DNA of 64,000 nt from Arbacia lixula (lineage: Eukaryota > Echinodermata > Echinoidea > Arbacioida > Arbaciidae): NCBI GenBank assembly GCA_963669155.1, contig OZ022588.1, positions 13,579,170-13,643,169 on the forward strand. Direction: 5' to 3'. Shown one piece after another: positions 21,599 to 29,371 of this stretch (the stretch's first letter is position 1; each line of letters starts with the position of its first letter). The notes under the pieces were generated by a model that was not told where the DNA came from, did no database searches, and saw only the letters and a list, made by a program, of their open reading frames with translations. The position numbers and the translations under genes are program-made.

Positions 21599-24500
21599 CT
21601 GTATTACTTCCAGGGATTTAGATTTGGTGTGAGATATCCCCTCTCTTCTCTCAAAGAAAGTTCTTTGGAACAGTTGTGCTGAATTTAATTGAAGAACTTG
21701 AAACAAGTATCCAACTTTGATAATATCTTGTTTGTCTGTGCTGTAATATTCACCAACTACAATTATTTACCTACTTATAGATCATAGCGTATTTTAGAAA
21801 GCCACTTCTTTCACACCAGTGAGCTGTGCGGTCAGGCTTTCATGACACAAAACACACTTGTGAAAAGAGCATTAAATTCAGAAAACATTGCTCAAGCTAT
21901 TGATACATAACCTTGCAGAGTTACAAATATGCTGTGCAAGTTTTCACCTCTGAATGCTGTAAGTTGTACAGATGTGGCTTAGCATGTGGGGTAGTTCGGG
22001 CTCATGTTCCCCAAAACAAAAAGTAACCTGAAAATGTTTTTGTTTTGATAAAAGCAGACACATGAAAGAAACTTATTAGTGAATAAGAAAGTTATGATCT
22101 TTTGTAGTTTTGATTTTGTGACATCTAGTGTGAGGTGCACTCCCATATGTTGTGTACATTTTTTTTATCAAAATTTCTCAAAACGATATGCATCCTTGGA
22201 CCTGTGCTTTTCATCAGATATATTAAATGCACAGGTGAAATGGTAAATATCATTTTGAGAAAATTGACATTTTCCAAAAAATTGTACACACAAATGGGAG
22301 AGCACTCGCAAGTGACTTCACAAAATTAACCTTTAAAATCTTTTCATTTGACCAATTTTCGTCAAACCTTCACTAATGTGTTTCTTTTACGTGTCTCCTG
22401 TTATTGGAACCAAAATGATTTCAGGGTGAGCTATCCTTTTAAATAATCATATCGATGAATTTAAATACACAAATCAAAACAGTAAATGTACAGAGGAGCC
22501 TGACTGTGAATGATTTTATTTTAGCGCATTCAATCTCTGTATAAATGCAATCAAATGCATTCATGCTGGTAAATGTATGTTGATCTCAGCTTCTCTTTTG
22601 TACATGTACCAATAGCTTTAAAGGGAATATACTGTACTGGGAAGACAAAAAGCCTTCAAAAGGGTGATCATGAGCAATCTTCTTGCCAATAGTCTTTAAT
22701 TCATATACTGTCCATTTTGGAAACTTGCTGAAAGTTATTTGCACTCAAATGACCCACATTTGGAGTAATTAGTGATTAAATCACAAATCTTCAAAATATT
22801 CCGCCTGAACACTAAGAGGACTTATGCTTTAAACACTAATTTCTCCAAATGTGAACAAATAACTTTCAGCAAGTTTCCAAAATGGACAGTATATGAATTA
22901 AAGACTATTGGCAAGAAGATTGCTCATGATCACCCTTTTGAAGGCTTTTTGTCTTCCTAGTACAGTTTATTCCCTTTAAGCTAGCAAAGTACTTCTTGCC
23001 ATTCATAATTCTCATCATCTCTACATGTATGTTGCTTGTTGACAGGATTTTATTATTTACATAAATATAAAAAAACATGGCAACCAACATTATATCATTC
23101 TTCTGTCTGTGGACAAATCGGCTCTTCATTAGACGTTTTTTTTTTACAAGCTCTCTGCAAACATTGTTGTTTGAACCACCCTTCATTTTACCATACAACT
23201 AGCCTTTTTGATCTTGAAATTTTGTTGATTTTGACATGTCTTCCCTGTCATGCCCCGCCAATTAGGCAACGTATTCTGAGACATCATTGGTGGGTTGCAG
23301 CAACCAATGACTGCGACGCAACTAGAGCTCCAGACTCGGCTCAAAGAGTGCCGCTGCTCGTTTGCCCGGCTCTGTCCGTACTCACGCACCTGCGTCACGA
23401 GAGCGGGCTGTCTCGGCACCTCATTACATACAAATCGGTCATTAAAATAGTTCTCCGTCAACCTTATTAAGGGCTCTGTCTGCTTCGTGGCATTAAGTTC
23501 TTTATAGGTGATTGATGCTCAGCGCAGACCACCATTATATCATTTTTTTTGTATTGGTTTGTTTGTCACTTGATCACAGGTGGTTGTATGGGTTTTATTT
23601 CATCGTCCTGGTAGTTCTTTGAATATTAGAAATCTATTTCTAGCGAAAATGCTTTTGTGGCTGCCTTCTATTCCAAGTGCTATTTTTGCTTACAAGTTCT
23701 GTCCTAGACCCCCATCGTTGCTTGTCTACTAGACTCTCATTATAAGCATTGGCTAAATATCCCTCAAAAACACATGTGTTCCCATGAAAGGATGAAATAA
23801 TTGTACTCCAAATATGGAAGAATGCCTCTTGAATGAGTATCCTCAGAAGCAGTCCCACAAGATCCCCCCCCCCCCCCCCCCCGATCTCAACAAGAAAATG
23901 TGCAAGAGCCACAAAATCCTGCACATACACCATTTTAAGTTTGCATAAGCAGATTTTCAATTTTAATTAAAATCTATTTCTGATTAATTAATTGTGAAAA
24001 CGTATTCTTATTTCCCTTTATAATTCTGCTACTTGTATGTGTTGACTAGAGAAGAATCATTTCAGGCATGCAACTTCTTGATGAATTAATTGATAAGCAT
24101 GACACAGAAGAAAATTGCAAAAGCCATATTTTCCCCTATGTTTTTCTTTGTTTTGTGAATTTACTATGGATTTCTTTTTTTTTTCTTTTCATGATTCTTT
24201 TAATAGGAATTCATAACACACCATTATTGAGTATCCAGTAATTGAAATGATGAGAATAAAAAATGATTGGGTTTGTGGGAATCTTATGAAAGAAGACACT
24301 TTCCATTGGGTTTGTACACTCAATCACATAAATGAGCCAAATTTGGGATGACATAATTTGGCGAAAATGATACGGTGTCGCGATTTTGGTCTGGTCAAGA
24401 TAACAAAGAATAAAACATGAAATCTTGCAGCGGTATCTTGAGTTTCAGCATTATTAGGTGAAATGTGGAGGGGGGTGGGGGTATTATGCCCTCCCTTCCC

Positions 24501-26054
24501 GGCCTGAATAGGGTAAAAGTAAAAGGTGGCACTATGCTTTTTGTGTGTGAAGATTTTTTTTTTTTTGCATATGGCTGGCTACCTGAGATTTGTAATGCAT
24601 GTCTACTGCATTCCTTATTATTGTGTGTTTGCTTCTTCAAATGATCAATGATTCCTATATAACAGTTTATTTCACCATTGGTGTCCCGGAAGAATACATT
24701 CCCGCATGCATAAAGTGTTTGTATCCCATTGTTTTTATACCTCCGCCACGAAGTGACATATGTCCGTCTATCCGTCCGTACGTCTTTCCCGAATCCGTTT
24801 AAGCAATATCTTTAGTACTGTGAACCATATTTGCTTCAAACTTGGTACATGTGTATATTGCATGAAACCAATGAAGTGTGTAAAATATGGGTCAATTTCT
24901 GATTGAGGTCAAAGGTCAATGAACTTTGTGAAAAATTGCCCAAAATTGACCTTTTTTGGAAATCCAAGGATGCACTTCTCATTAAACATGGTACAAAGAT
25001 AGATCACTACTTTGGGGTAAACTGGTGATATTTTTGGTTAACTTCCTGAAAGGTCAGAGGTCAAAGGTCAATGAACGTTGCCAAAATTGGCTAAAAAACT
25101 GCCCCAACCTATATATTTTTCACAATAAATCCAAACCCAATGATGCAATTCCAACCAAGCATAATTTAAAGGTGGATCACTACTTGGGGGTAGACTGGTG
25201 AAATTTTTGGTGAATTTGCTGGAAGGTCAAAGGTCAGTGAACTTTGCAAAAAATGACTAAAAATTGCCCCCAAATTGATATTTTTCACAGGAAACCCAAA
25301 TCTAAATCCAAATCCAATGGTGCAACTCTAATCAAACATGGTACAGAGATGTATCACTTAATTGAGATAGACTGGTGAATGTTTGGGTAAAACTCCTGAA
25401 AGGGCAAAGGTCAGAGTTCAATGAACTAGCCAAAAATTAGCTAAAAAGCCCCCAAAGTGATATTTTTAAAAATAAATCCAAATCCATTGGTGCAATGCCA
25501 ACCAAACATGGTACAAAGATGATTACTAGTTTGGGGTTGAATTTCAACATTTTTGGTGACATTTCTCAAAGGTCAGAGGTTAAAGGTCAATGACCTTTGC
25601 CAGCATTGGCCAAAACTTGCCCCAAAATTTATATTTTTTCACATTGAATCCAAATCTAATGATTCAATTCAAACCAAATATGGTGCAGAGATGTATCACT
25701 TCATGGAGGTAGACTAATGAAAGTTTGGGTGAAATTCCTGAAAGGTCAAAGATCAATGAACTTCACCAAAAATTGGCTCTAATTTTTAAAAATGATCAAT
25801 AGTTCATGTTTCAGTTAAAAATAGTTGTCATATTTCTTTTTTTTTTTTTTTGGGGGGGGGGGGGGGGCTCAAATAGGTTGGCAGCTCTGAATTGATACAA
25901 TTCTTTCTAATTTCTTCCAGAAATTGGCGAGATTGCTGGTGTGGCTGATGTGACGATCAGGCAATCCTACAGGCTGATCTACCCCCGCTCCCACGACCTG
26001 TTTCCACCAGACTTCCAGTTTGCCACCAAGATCGAGGACCTGCCCTCCCCTTGA
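6334..26054 (+). CDS. GTF2B: Transcription initiation factor IIB (TFIIB), nine coding exons
   Basis: TFIIB is a nuclear protein that bridges promoter-bound TBP and RNA polymerase II and sets start-site choice. Coding exons: 6334-6350, 7664-7792, 8670-8856, 11277-11363, 12999-13128, 15542-15651, 16800-16894, 19909-19985, 25921-26054. All introns are GT-AG and phases match, giving 966 nt, 321 aa plus TGA (human 316). The zinc ribbon uses C20, H23, C39 and C42, as C-P-S-H ... CPECG. The B-reader/finger is [14 protein letters not shown] (50-63). The first cyclin repeat spans about 115-215 ([37 protein letters not shown]). The second spans about 220-312 with a C-terminal helix-turn-helix ([17 protein letters not shown]) that in this family reads the BRE. 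Start: MASTSR matches vertebrate TFIIB; G at -3 and +4. About five extra residues lie between MASTSR and the ribbon. Confidence 0.97.
6374..6620. mobile_element. MITE, CTGCCCTAATCTGACAAA family, copy 1 (TFIIB intron 1)
   Basis: Inverted ends CCCTAATCTGACAAAGGGAA and TTCCTTTTGTCAGAGTAGGG. Internal 'CAAAAGAGACTTTTCTTGTA' and 'ATAACCCAGAATTGAGTGA' are shared with 11765-12013 and 17564-17807. It starts 23 bp after the exon 1 donor. Confidence 0.85.
7664..7792 (+). CDS. GTF2B: TFIIB coding exon 2 (zinc ribbon)
   Basis: Acceptor TCCTTGCAG, donor GTGAGT. It carries all four zinc ligands and ends in CGLVVAD plus two bases of Arg49. A partial copy of its last 23 bases plus donor occurs about 300 bp downstream (8074-8125). 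Confidence 0.97.
7941..8073. mobile_element. GGCC-family MITE, truncated at its right end
   Basis: Begins GGGACCTGTTACATAAACTT and carries CCAATCAAATTCAAGG and AGCAAAGTTACCATCAATGG, the family's inner arms. Its right terminus is missing exactly where the exon 2 copy begins. Confidence 0.7.
8074..8125 (+). pseudogene. partial duplicate of the TFIIB exon 2 end with its splice donor
   Basis: TGTGGCCTGGTAATAGCTGA then CAGGTGAGTTG-ATCTCG repeats the end of exon 2 (7770-7792) and the first 20 or so intron bases. In the exon 2 phase it reads CGLVIAD against CGLVVAD. Differences in the coding part are transitions, three of them silent. The GTGAGT donor is intact. There is no matching upstream exon sequence or acceptor, so it cannot be an independent exon. 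Confidence 0.8.
8461..8615. mobile_element. GGCC-ended MITE (GTTGCATATG subfamily)
   Basis: Inverted ends GGCTATGTTACATATGGGTT and AACCTATATGCAACATGGCC, with 'GTTTTCAATTA' and 'TAATTGAAAAC' just inside. A sister copy lies at 16570-16726. Confidence 0.75.
8670..8856 (+). CDS. GTF2B: TFIIB coding exon 3 (B-reader and linker)
   Basis: Acceptor CCCTCAG, donor GTGAGT. Encodes Arg49 to Asn111, including [17 protein letters not shown] and DPSRVG. Noticeably more GC-rich than flanking introns. Confidence 0.97.
9831..10048. repeat. long inverted repeat with 56-bp arms
   Basis: Positions 9831-9886 and 9993-10048 are reverse complements with one mismatch in 56. The arms contain repeated GGGAAA units. 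Inside, CCAGTTCAGCAT and ATGCTGAACTGG form a second nested stem, so almost the whole 218 bp can fold. It would be transcribed within the TFIIB pre-mRNA. Confidence 0.9.
10899..11115. mobile_element. possible retroelement terminus with palindrome (class uncertain)
   Basis: Bounded by TGGCTACTGATAA (from about 10923) and its inverse TTATCAGTAGCCA (to about 11097). It contains a perfect 26-bp palindrome at 10956-10981 (half-site CAGCGCACTAACT). The stretch CCTGACGAAGTG...GCAAGAAACG recalls the CTGANGA/GAAAC pattern in Penelope-like element ends, but the intervening stem is not canonical. Confidence 0.35.
11277..11363 (+). CDS. GTF2B: TFIIB coding exon 4 (start of cyclin fold 1)
   Basis: Acceptor TTTATTTAG, donor GTAAGT. 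Residues 112-140, with [20 protein letters not shown] matching the vertebrate [16 protein letters not shown] block. Phase 0 at both ends. Confidence 0.97.
11765..12013. mobile_element. MITE, CTGCCCTAATCTGACAAA family, copy 2
   Basis: Ends CTGCCCCACTCTGATAAAAA and TTTTGTCAGAGTAGGGCAG. The interior is colinear with 6374-6620. Confidence 0.85.
12332..12945. repeat. dispersed repeat R1, copy 3, interrupted by a nested MITE
   Basis: Left part has GGTCTCTAGG and TTTCCAGTTCTA. Right part resumes with ATTATTTAGAGAGAAGTTCT and TTTGCAAAAGGGCTACCCTGT, matching copies at 4790 and 5930 once 12426-12850 is removed. Confidence 0.7.
12426..12846. mobile_element. nested foldback MITE with ATGT target duplication
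   Basis: Ends GAAGAGCTCATTTGCAAAAC and CCTTTTGCAAACAAGCTCTTC are inverted repeats. GGTTAGATCCA and TGGATCTATCC lie just inside. The flanks 12422-12425 and 12847-12850 are both ATGT, and joining them restores repeat R1. Confidence 0.85.
12999..13128 (+). CDS. GTF2B: TFIIB coding exon 5 (cyclin fold 1)
   Basis: Acceptor CTTCCCAG, donor GTGGGT. Residues 141-183, ending [12 protein letters not shown] plus one base. A MITE-derived tandem duplication starts about 20 bp into the following intron. Confidence 0.97.
13150..13500. repeat. tandemly duplicated GGCC-family MITE segment
   Basis: Two about 85-90% identical units, offset by about 212 bp, each run from GATTGGATGTCAA through GTTACCATTAATGGTAA to GACCCTGGAATTGTT and TCTTATCTCA. 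The second unit is preceded by a fuller MITE left half (CCTGTTGCACAAAACTT, from 13297). Confidence 0.8.
13552..13872. mobile_element. MITE, GTTTCACCAAGCTG family, copy 1
   Basis: Inverted ends AGAAAGCTGTTGGTAAGCTA and TAGCTTACGAACAGCTTGG, inner arms ACTGGTGACCTGTTCTTGTG and GAACAGGTCACCAGTTGTGC. It shares these with 26100-26421 in the TFIIB 3' region. Confidence 0.85.
14131..14875. mobile_element. 745-bp element with perfect 27-bp terminal inverted repeats
   Basis: Positions 14131-14157 and 14849-14875 are exact reverse complements (outer end TACTAATAAATACTATTTAG). The interior includes a GC-rich block (14510-14830) with imperfect duplicates of GCGAATG-GC-GTGTGCACT-GAGCGTGAAA and no long ORF. 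A TA at each edge could be a Tc1/mariner-like TA duplication. An independent 14-bp direct repeat (AGTAGACAAGGATA, 14085-14098 and 14872-14885) also brackets it. A partial copy in inverse orientation is at 18711-18835. Confidence 0.75.
15013..15379. mobile_element. near-palindromic foldback, TTTAAAGGG family, copy 1
   Basis: The two halves (TTTAAAGGGCATCTCCTGTA ... and ... TACAGGAGATGCCCTTTAAA) are reverse complements along most of their length, meeting near GTTCGGCCCGAAC. A sister copy lies at 22614-22982. A TTAA-type duplication is plausible from the ends. Confidence 0.9.
15542..15651 (+). CDS. GTF2B: TFIIB coding exon 6
   Basis: Acceptor TTTGAGCAG, donor GTAAGA. Encodes [20 protein letters not shown] through TTGDFM (184-220). 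A short (GTCC)n tract sits about 45 bp into the next intron. Confidence 0.97.
15990..16250. repeat. CT-rich low-complexity tract
   Basis: About 260 bp of (CT)n with TTTCT and GTCT interruptions. It yields Leu/Ser-rich (plus) or Arg/Glu-rich (minus) open frames that are not genes. Confidence 0.95.
16570..16726. mobile_element. GGCC-ended MITE (GTTGCATATG subfamily), copy 2
   Basis: Ends GGCCATGTTGCATATGTTTT and ATATATATGCAACAGGCTC, with GTTGTAACTTACTATTGATG and AACGGTAAGTTACAACAATT inside. It ends about 70 bp before the exon 7 acceptor. Confidence 0.75.
16800..16894 (+). CDS. GTF2B: TFIIB coding exon 7 (start of cyclin fold 2)
   Basis: Acceptor is a T-tract followed by CAG, donor GTAAGG. Encodes [20 protein letters not shown] and [11 protein letters not shown], ending two bases into Gly252. 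Confidence 0.97.
17564..17807. mobile_element. MITE, CTGCCCTAATCTGACAAA family, copy 3 with TATT target duplication
   Basis: Best-preserved copy: ends CTGCCCTAATCTGACAAAAG and CTTTAGTCAGATTAGGGCAG. Flanks 17560-17563 and 17808-17811 are both TATT. Confidence 0.9.
18047..18104. repeat. (TTGA)n microsatellite
   Basis: About 14 uninterrupted tetranucleotide units followed by degenerate ones to about 18120. Confidence 0.97.
18711..18835. repeat. partial inverse copy of the 14.1-kb TIR element and flank
   Basis: CACCCCATAAGTGGGCCAAT, AAGAATACAACCACATGGTG and CTATTTTCTAAATAGTATTT are the reverse complement of 14099-14222. The shared part extends beyond the 27-bp inverted repeat, so the repeat unit is larger than the TIR element alone. 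Confidence 0.85.
19271..19430. repeat. three tandem units of about 53 bp
   Basis: Each unit has CTTATCTGTTCAGTTCA, then ATTTATT and CACTTACTTTA. Units begin near 19271, 19322 and 19376. Confidence 0.85.
19485..19600 (+). pseudogene. decayed tandem copy of TFIIB exon 8 and its 3' splice region
   Basis: From about 19505 the sequence AGTCCTACATCGATGACATA, a T-rich tract, CAG and then 'CTTATTTCTGTGACGGC' parallels the true exon 8 region from 19849, offset about 344 bp. Read in the exon 8 phase it gives [12 protein letters not shown] and then TAA, against [16 protein letters not shown] in the real exon. Similarity ends near 19600 and no strong 5' splice site follows, so it is most likely a dead exon. 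If included, it would introduce a premature stop. Confidence 0.85.
19909..19985 (+). CDS. GTF2B: TFIIB coding exon 8
   Basis: Acceptor TTTTTCAG, donor GTAAAT. Encodes Gly252 to Lys277 ([22 protein letters not shown]). A foldback element begins about 23 bp after the donor. Confidence 0.97.
20009..20455. mobile_element. foldback element with CTCGCCTGATT ends
   Basis: Left end ACTCGCCTGATTGCGAAGTT and right end AAATCAGGCGAGACTCTGG are inverted. The interior repeats 'TTCATACTTGGTAC-CATGAGCCTTG' twice and 'GTCAAAGGTCATTTAGG'. Confidence 0.65.
20580..21200. repeat. tandem repeat block with TCAAGGTCA-like motifs
   Basis: Three imperfect units carry AAAGGTCACAGGTCAAGGTC-like text at about 20752, 20885 and 21024, each followed by AAAT...AAATTTCACTT or GTTGC and 'GATAACTC'. 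It contains an exact NR5A-type extended half-site TCAAGGTCA at 20762-20770. Probably repeat-derived rather than a selected enhancer. Confidence 0.6.
21564..21598. repeat. poly-G tract (35 G)
   Basis: The longest homopolymer G run in the window. Its exact length is unreliable in any assembly. Confidence 0.95.
22010..22435. mobile_element. foldback MITE (AAAGGGATAGT family), degraded copy
   Basis: Shares GATAAAAGCAG-CACATGAAAGAAAC, GAATAAGAAAGTTATGATC and the mirrored CAAACCTTCACTAATGTGTT with 3572-4034 and 30514-31001. Confidence 0.75.
22614..22982. mobile_element. near-palindromic foldback, TTTAAAGGG family, copy 2
   Basis: Ends AGCTTTAAAGGGAATATACT and AGTTTATTCCCTTTAAGCT. The arms contain CTTCTTGCCAATAGTCTTTA and its inverse. 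Confidence 0.9.
23864..23882. repeat. poly-C tract (19 C)
   Basis: Homopolymer run in TFIIB intron 8. Confidence 0.95.
24905..25800. repeat. tandem repeat, about five units of roughly 172 bp, with AGGTCA direct repeats
   Basis: Units repeat 'CAAACATGGTACA-AGAT--ATCACT', 'AGACTGGTGAA-TTTTTGG' and 'CTGAAAGGTCA-AGGTCAATGAAC'. DR1-type pairs (AGGTCAAAGGTCA or close) occur at 24906, 25058, 25224, 25401, 25577 and 25743. At 25051-25070 three half-sites run as AGGTCAGAGGTCAAAGGTCA. Confidence 0.8.
25836..25867. repeat. T16-G16 tract near the exon 9 acceptor
   Basis: Sixteen T followed by sixteen G, ending 53 bp before exon 9. Close enough to influence the 3' splice region, though the acceptor has its own pyrimidine tract. 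Confidence 0.9.
25921..26054 (+). CDS. GTF2B: TFIIB coding exon 9 and stop
   Basis: Acceptor TTTCTTCCAG. Residues 278-321, [12 protein letters not shown] through [16 protein letters not shown], stop TGA at 26052-26054. The 3' UTR follows. A MITE starts 46 bp after the stop, and I saw no AATAAA or ATTAAA by eye before about 28100. Confidence 0.97.
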
Positions 26055-26099
26055 CAGAGTGTTGCCCGCTTGCCCTCCCCTGGAGTCAGCCCATCATTC

Positions 26100-26421
26100 A
26101 GGGGGTGTTTCACAAAGCTGGTCGTAAGTTACACACAACTCTACGCACTCCTGGTGACCTGTTCTTTGGTGCTTCATCAGGTTCTCAATGATTTTGATTC
26201 CTGTCAGCTAAAGTCGAATTCTGATCTTTGCATTTTTAATTCTTGTCAACTAGCATCTGAATACAAAGTTCATATTTTGTCAAATTCGATAAGGATTGTA
26301 GAAAGTTTAATCCCTCTGTGTTAAAACAGGAACAAATTAGGGTTTTATTTAGCACAAGAACAGGTCACCAGTCATGCATAAAGTCGTGTGTAACGTACAA
26401 ACATCTTGGTGAAACACCTCC
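26100..26421. mobile_element. MITE, GTTTCACCAAGCTG family, copy 2, in the TFIIB 3' UTR region
   Basis: Ends GGGGGTGTTTCACAAAGCTG and CATCTTGGTGAAACACCTCC. Inner CTGGTGACCTGTTCTTTG and AGAACAGGTCACCAGTC mirror each other. Flanked by similar 20-bp stretches, AGTCAGCCCATCATTCAGGG (26082) and AGTCAGCCCAGCTCTTCAGG (26425). Confidence 0.85.
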
Positions 26422-27935
26422 TTAGAGTCAGCCCAGCTCTTCAGGGAGTTACTACCAAACAACTACTGCAGATGAGGAGAGTCATTGGATGTTCAAGGCA
26501 GTGACAACAATTATATATGCTCAGGAGGGCGATTTATCCCCTGCAAAGCAAAAAGAAGCCCCCGTGATTAACAAAACAGCCCCTATGAAATATAAAAAAT
26601 CTTTACAGGGCTCCACACTACCTTTCTTTTTTGAAACGAGGTCGGGCAGTCCTTTTAAGGGGTTTTGTTTTTAGGGGCCCTGTTTAATTTTGGGGGGGAG
26701 TTTAGGGGTCTGGAGTTGTAATTTAGATGCCCGTGTGTACCGGGCACCTGCTGGTGTCGAGCCGTTGTTCAGGGCGGGCCCTTCAAAACATCCCGCAAAT
26801 TATTTCTGTATTGGTTAATGTATTCAATCAGAAGTGCTATGGTCGCCCTAACTACCCACGTGATGCTTTCCAGTTCTTAATGTCGCTAAGAACTGTAAAA
26901 TATCACCGTACGCTGCGCTATCAGCTTTTCAGCCTAATTTGTTGACCTTCAGAAGTGATTTGTGTCGGTGCAAGGAACCCTTTTCCTAGTCAAGAAAGTT
27001 CTTTGTTCTACTTCTGTCATCTTCTAAAACATCTTGTACAAACACTCTATATTACAGTAGAGCAGAAAATATAGGACAAATTTCTGCGGGAAGGTGGGTT
27101 ACCGAGAGAATGTCGATGGCAGTGCGATTGTTTAAGCTGACCTACTAGTTCACCACTTTACAACCCCAAAATCCGAAACTGTTAGAGCACCACGCTTAGT
27201 GATATTTTTACAGTTATTTGAAATATCAAGAATGAATCTTCAGCGCTCATTTATAACTCATTTGCATAATGAATGCATTTGCAGGTTTTCACCCTTAAAA
27301 TATTGTAATGATGCCAACTCCACAATGTGGTGGGAGGCATGTTTTTTTTTTTGTAATTGTATGGCTGTCCCTCTTTTGTTCACTCAATATCTGAAGAACT
27401 GTTTGACGGATCTACTTCATGGAAATGAAATGCATGGAAACACTTTACCGTCGAATTGAAGTCAAATCCATCAAATGTCAGAGGTCATAAGTCAGTGAAT
27501 GTTTGTGAATATTTTTTGTACATGTCTACAATATGCAGTGAACCATTGGTTACTGTTCTAGCCGTGGATACACGTAACAAAATGTTAGCCAAATTGTTAC
27601 ATGTAAAACAGTTATGATTGCGTATTTGGACAACATATGTTTGACTTCTTATGCTGTAAATGTTGTTGGTACAGCTTTTGGTCACAGATTGCTGTCTGAC
27701 CACTGCTTATGCGAAATATGGAAAATGATGCGTACAATGAGATGCTATGGATTGTCCCCTTTATCTTTATGATTTACCTCTGTGTTTTTGTGTTCCACAA
27801 ACAGAATGTTATCTATGAAGCAGAAACATATGCTGCTATGACAGCTACACCACAATATTTAGTTTGCTGGTGTGACTTGGATCGCGTGCGAAGCAGAAAG
27901 GTAGCCTCTGATCTGCGGAGCCATTTTCCGTAGGT

Positions 27936-27985
27936 CACAATGCCCCCTTTATGTTTAGCAGAAAAAACACAGAGGGGGCATTGTG
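27936..27985. repeat. short hairpin
   Basis: CACAATGCCCCCT and AGGGGGCATTGTG pair across a 24-nt A-rich loop. Function unknown. Confidence 0.75.
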
Positions 27986-28255
27986 TGTTTCGTAGAAAAA
28001 ACAAAAATAGGTAATTTGTCTTCAGTGCACCTTTTGTTTCTTACTTTAGAACTTTGTAAAAACAATGTACAAGTACATCTCGTTCCTGTCTTATAAAGAG
28101 TTAAGCTTGATCACAACTTGAGTTGTGATTGATATCAATCGTAACTCTGTACAACCGAGACGTGGGATTGGACATTGTAAGACGGTGCCTCGGTTGACTC
28201 TTTCTGTGCCAGACAAACTGATGATGGTGGGATTTGTGTGGATTACTTTTATTGT

Positions 28256-29365
28256 GGAGGTGTCGTGGTGTAGTGGTTGTGTACTGTGACTGAAGATCTC
28301 AAGGTCCCAGGTTCAAGCCCATCCATGGCACTTGTGTCCTTCAGCAAGATACTTTGTCCACATTGCTGCTCTTCGCCCAATAATTAGGAACCTGGGGCCG
28401 TATTCCATAAACATCTAAGAATTTTTGCTTAAGTCTAAGCAATTTGTCTTAGCCTTTTTCTTGTCTAAGAAATTCCTCCTAACTGTATTCCATAAACTTA
28501 AGCAATTTTTCTTAGGTCAGACGATTTGGCTAAGCCAAAATCTTAAAATTCTTTGACGTCATAAGAAAATTGGTGACATCACGCAACTTTCATCATACTT
28601 GTACTCCCACGAACAGCTCCCCGCGGTGAAAAGTCAATTCATTTTACGTGTTAAAGCAAAAATCGCACCAGCATTGAGTCTACCGTTAAAGCAATGCGTA
28701 CCTTGTCTGTGGGCTCAATAGGATAGTTCCATGGGGCAATGTCATCATAGATGAGATCAGTGATGTTAAACATACCATGCCGACATTTCACCAGTACAAA
28801 CGCCAGTTGCAAAACAGAGATATTTGGGACAAAATTTTGCAATTGTCAAATATGTACACATTTTGCCTAAGTTTTCTTCCGTTAATCTTGCATCTTGTTT
28901 ACTAATGGCTATGCGTAAAAGAAATCGCGCATCCAACCTTTGACAATAAAATTAACGCGCAATAAGCAGAAATACGCGGTCATGCTGGTTATGGTGCAAG
29001 CGCGCGGTGGATGAAGCTGCCATACTGCGCGCAGCCACGCTGCCAGTCCAAATTTAAGACAACCCACAGCTGTCTTAAAGTTAGGGCAAAATTCTTAGCC
29101 ATTTGTAGTTTATAGAATACTAAGTGCACAATTTTAAGAAAAGTTACTTAGCCATACATCCTAAATCTGTCTTAGCTAAGCAAAAAATCTTAGCCGAATT
29201 CTAAGACAAAATTCTTAGCCAAACTTTTATGGAATACGCGTTTTGGCTAAGAATTTTGTCTTAGACAGAAGATAAGACAAATTGCTTAGATTTTTTGACT
29301 TAAGCATGCTTATCTTGTTTATGGAATACGGCCCCTGGTAGAGGAAACTCAAATGAAATCGAAGG
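28256..29365 (+). mobile_element. tRNA-derived SINE, copy 1, split by a foldback insertion
   Basis: An A box (TGGTGTAGTGG, 28266-28276) and a B box (GGTTCAAGCCC, 28310-28320) are spaced as in tRNA genes. The body follows with GTGTCCTTCAGCAAGATACT and CCACATTGCTGCTCT. It is interrupted at CCTGG by 28396-29333 and resumes TGGTAGAGG afterwards. Shares head and body with copy 2. Confidence 0.85.
28396..29333. mobile_element. 938-bp foldback element with CCTGG target duplication
   Basis: Ends GGCCGTATTCCATAAACA and TGTTTATGGAATACGGCC are exact inverse. The arms are full of CTTAAG/CTAAGAATTTT motifs in both orientations. The flanking CCTGG (28391-28395 and 29334-29338), once joined, restores the SINE. 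No coding capacity. Confidence 0.9.
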
Positions 29366-29371
29366 TGTTTC

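Larger units (their letters stand above)
19986..25920 (+). other. TFIIB intron 8 (5.9 kb)
   Basis: The largest TFIIB intron: a foldback (20009-20455), AGGTCA-rich repeats (20580-21200 and 24905-25800), G35 (21564-21598), two MITEs (22010-22435 and 22614-22982), C19 (23864-23882), and a T16-G16 tract 53 bp before the exon 9 acceptor. Confidence 0.85.

Noticed and set aside
23036..23470. 144-codon plus-strand frame and 92-codon minus-strand frame
   Set aside because: No domain, no splice partners in phase; the locally GC-rich block inside TFIIB intron 8 looks like an unidentified repeat.
24905..25800. CRISPR-like array (regularly spaced repeats)
   Set aside because: Units are ~172-bp imperfect eukaryotic tandem repeats with no short identical repeats or unique spacers.
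28256..28330. Possible tRNA gene with A and B boxes
   Set aside because: No cloverleaf acceptor stem could be formed and the SINE body follows directly; a second copy lies 1.1 kb away.
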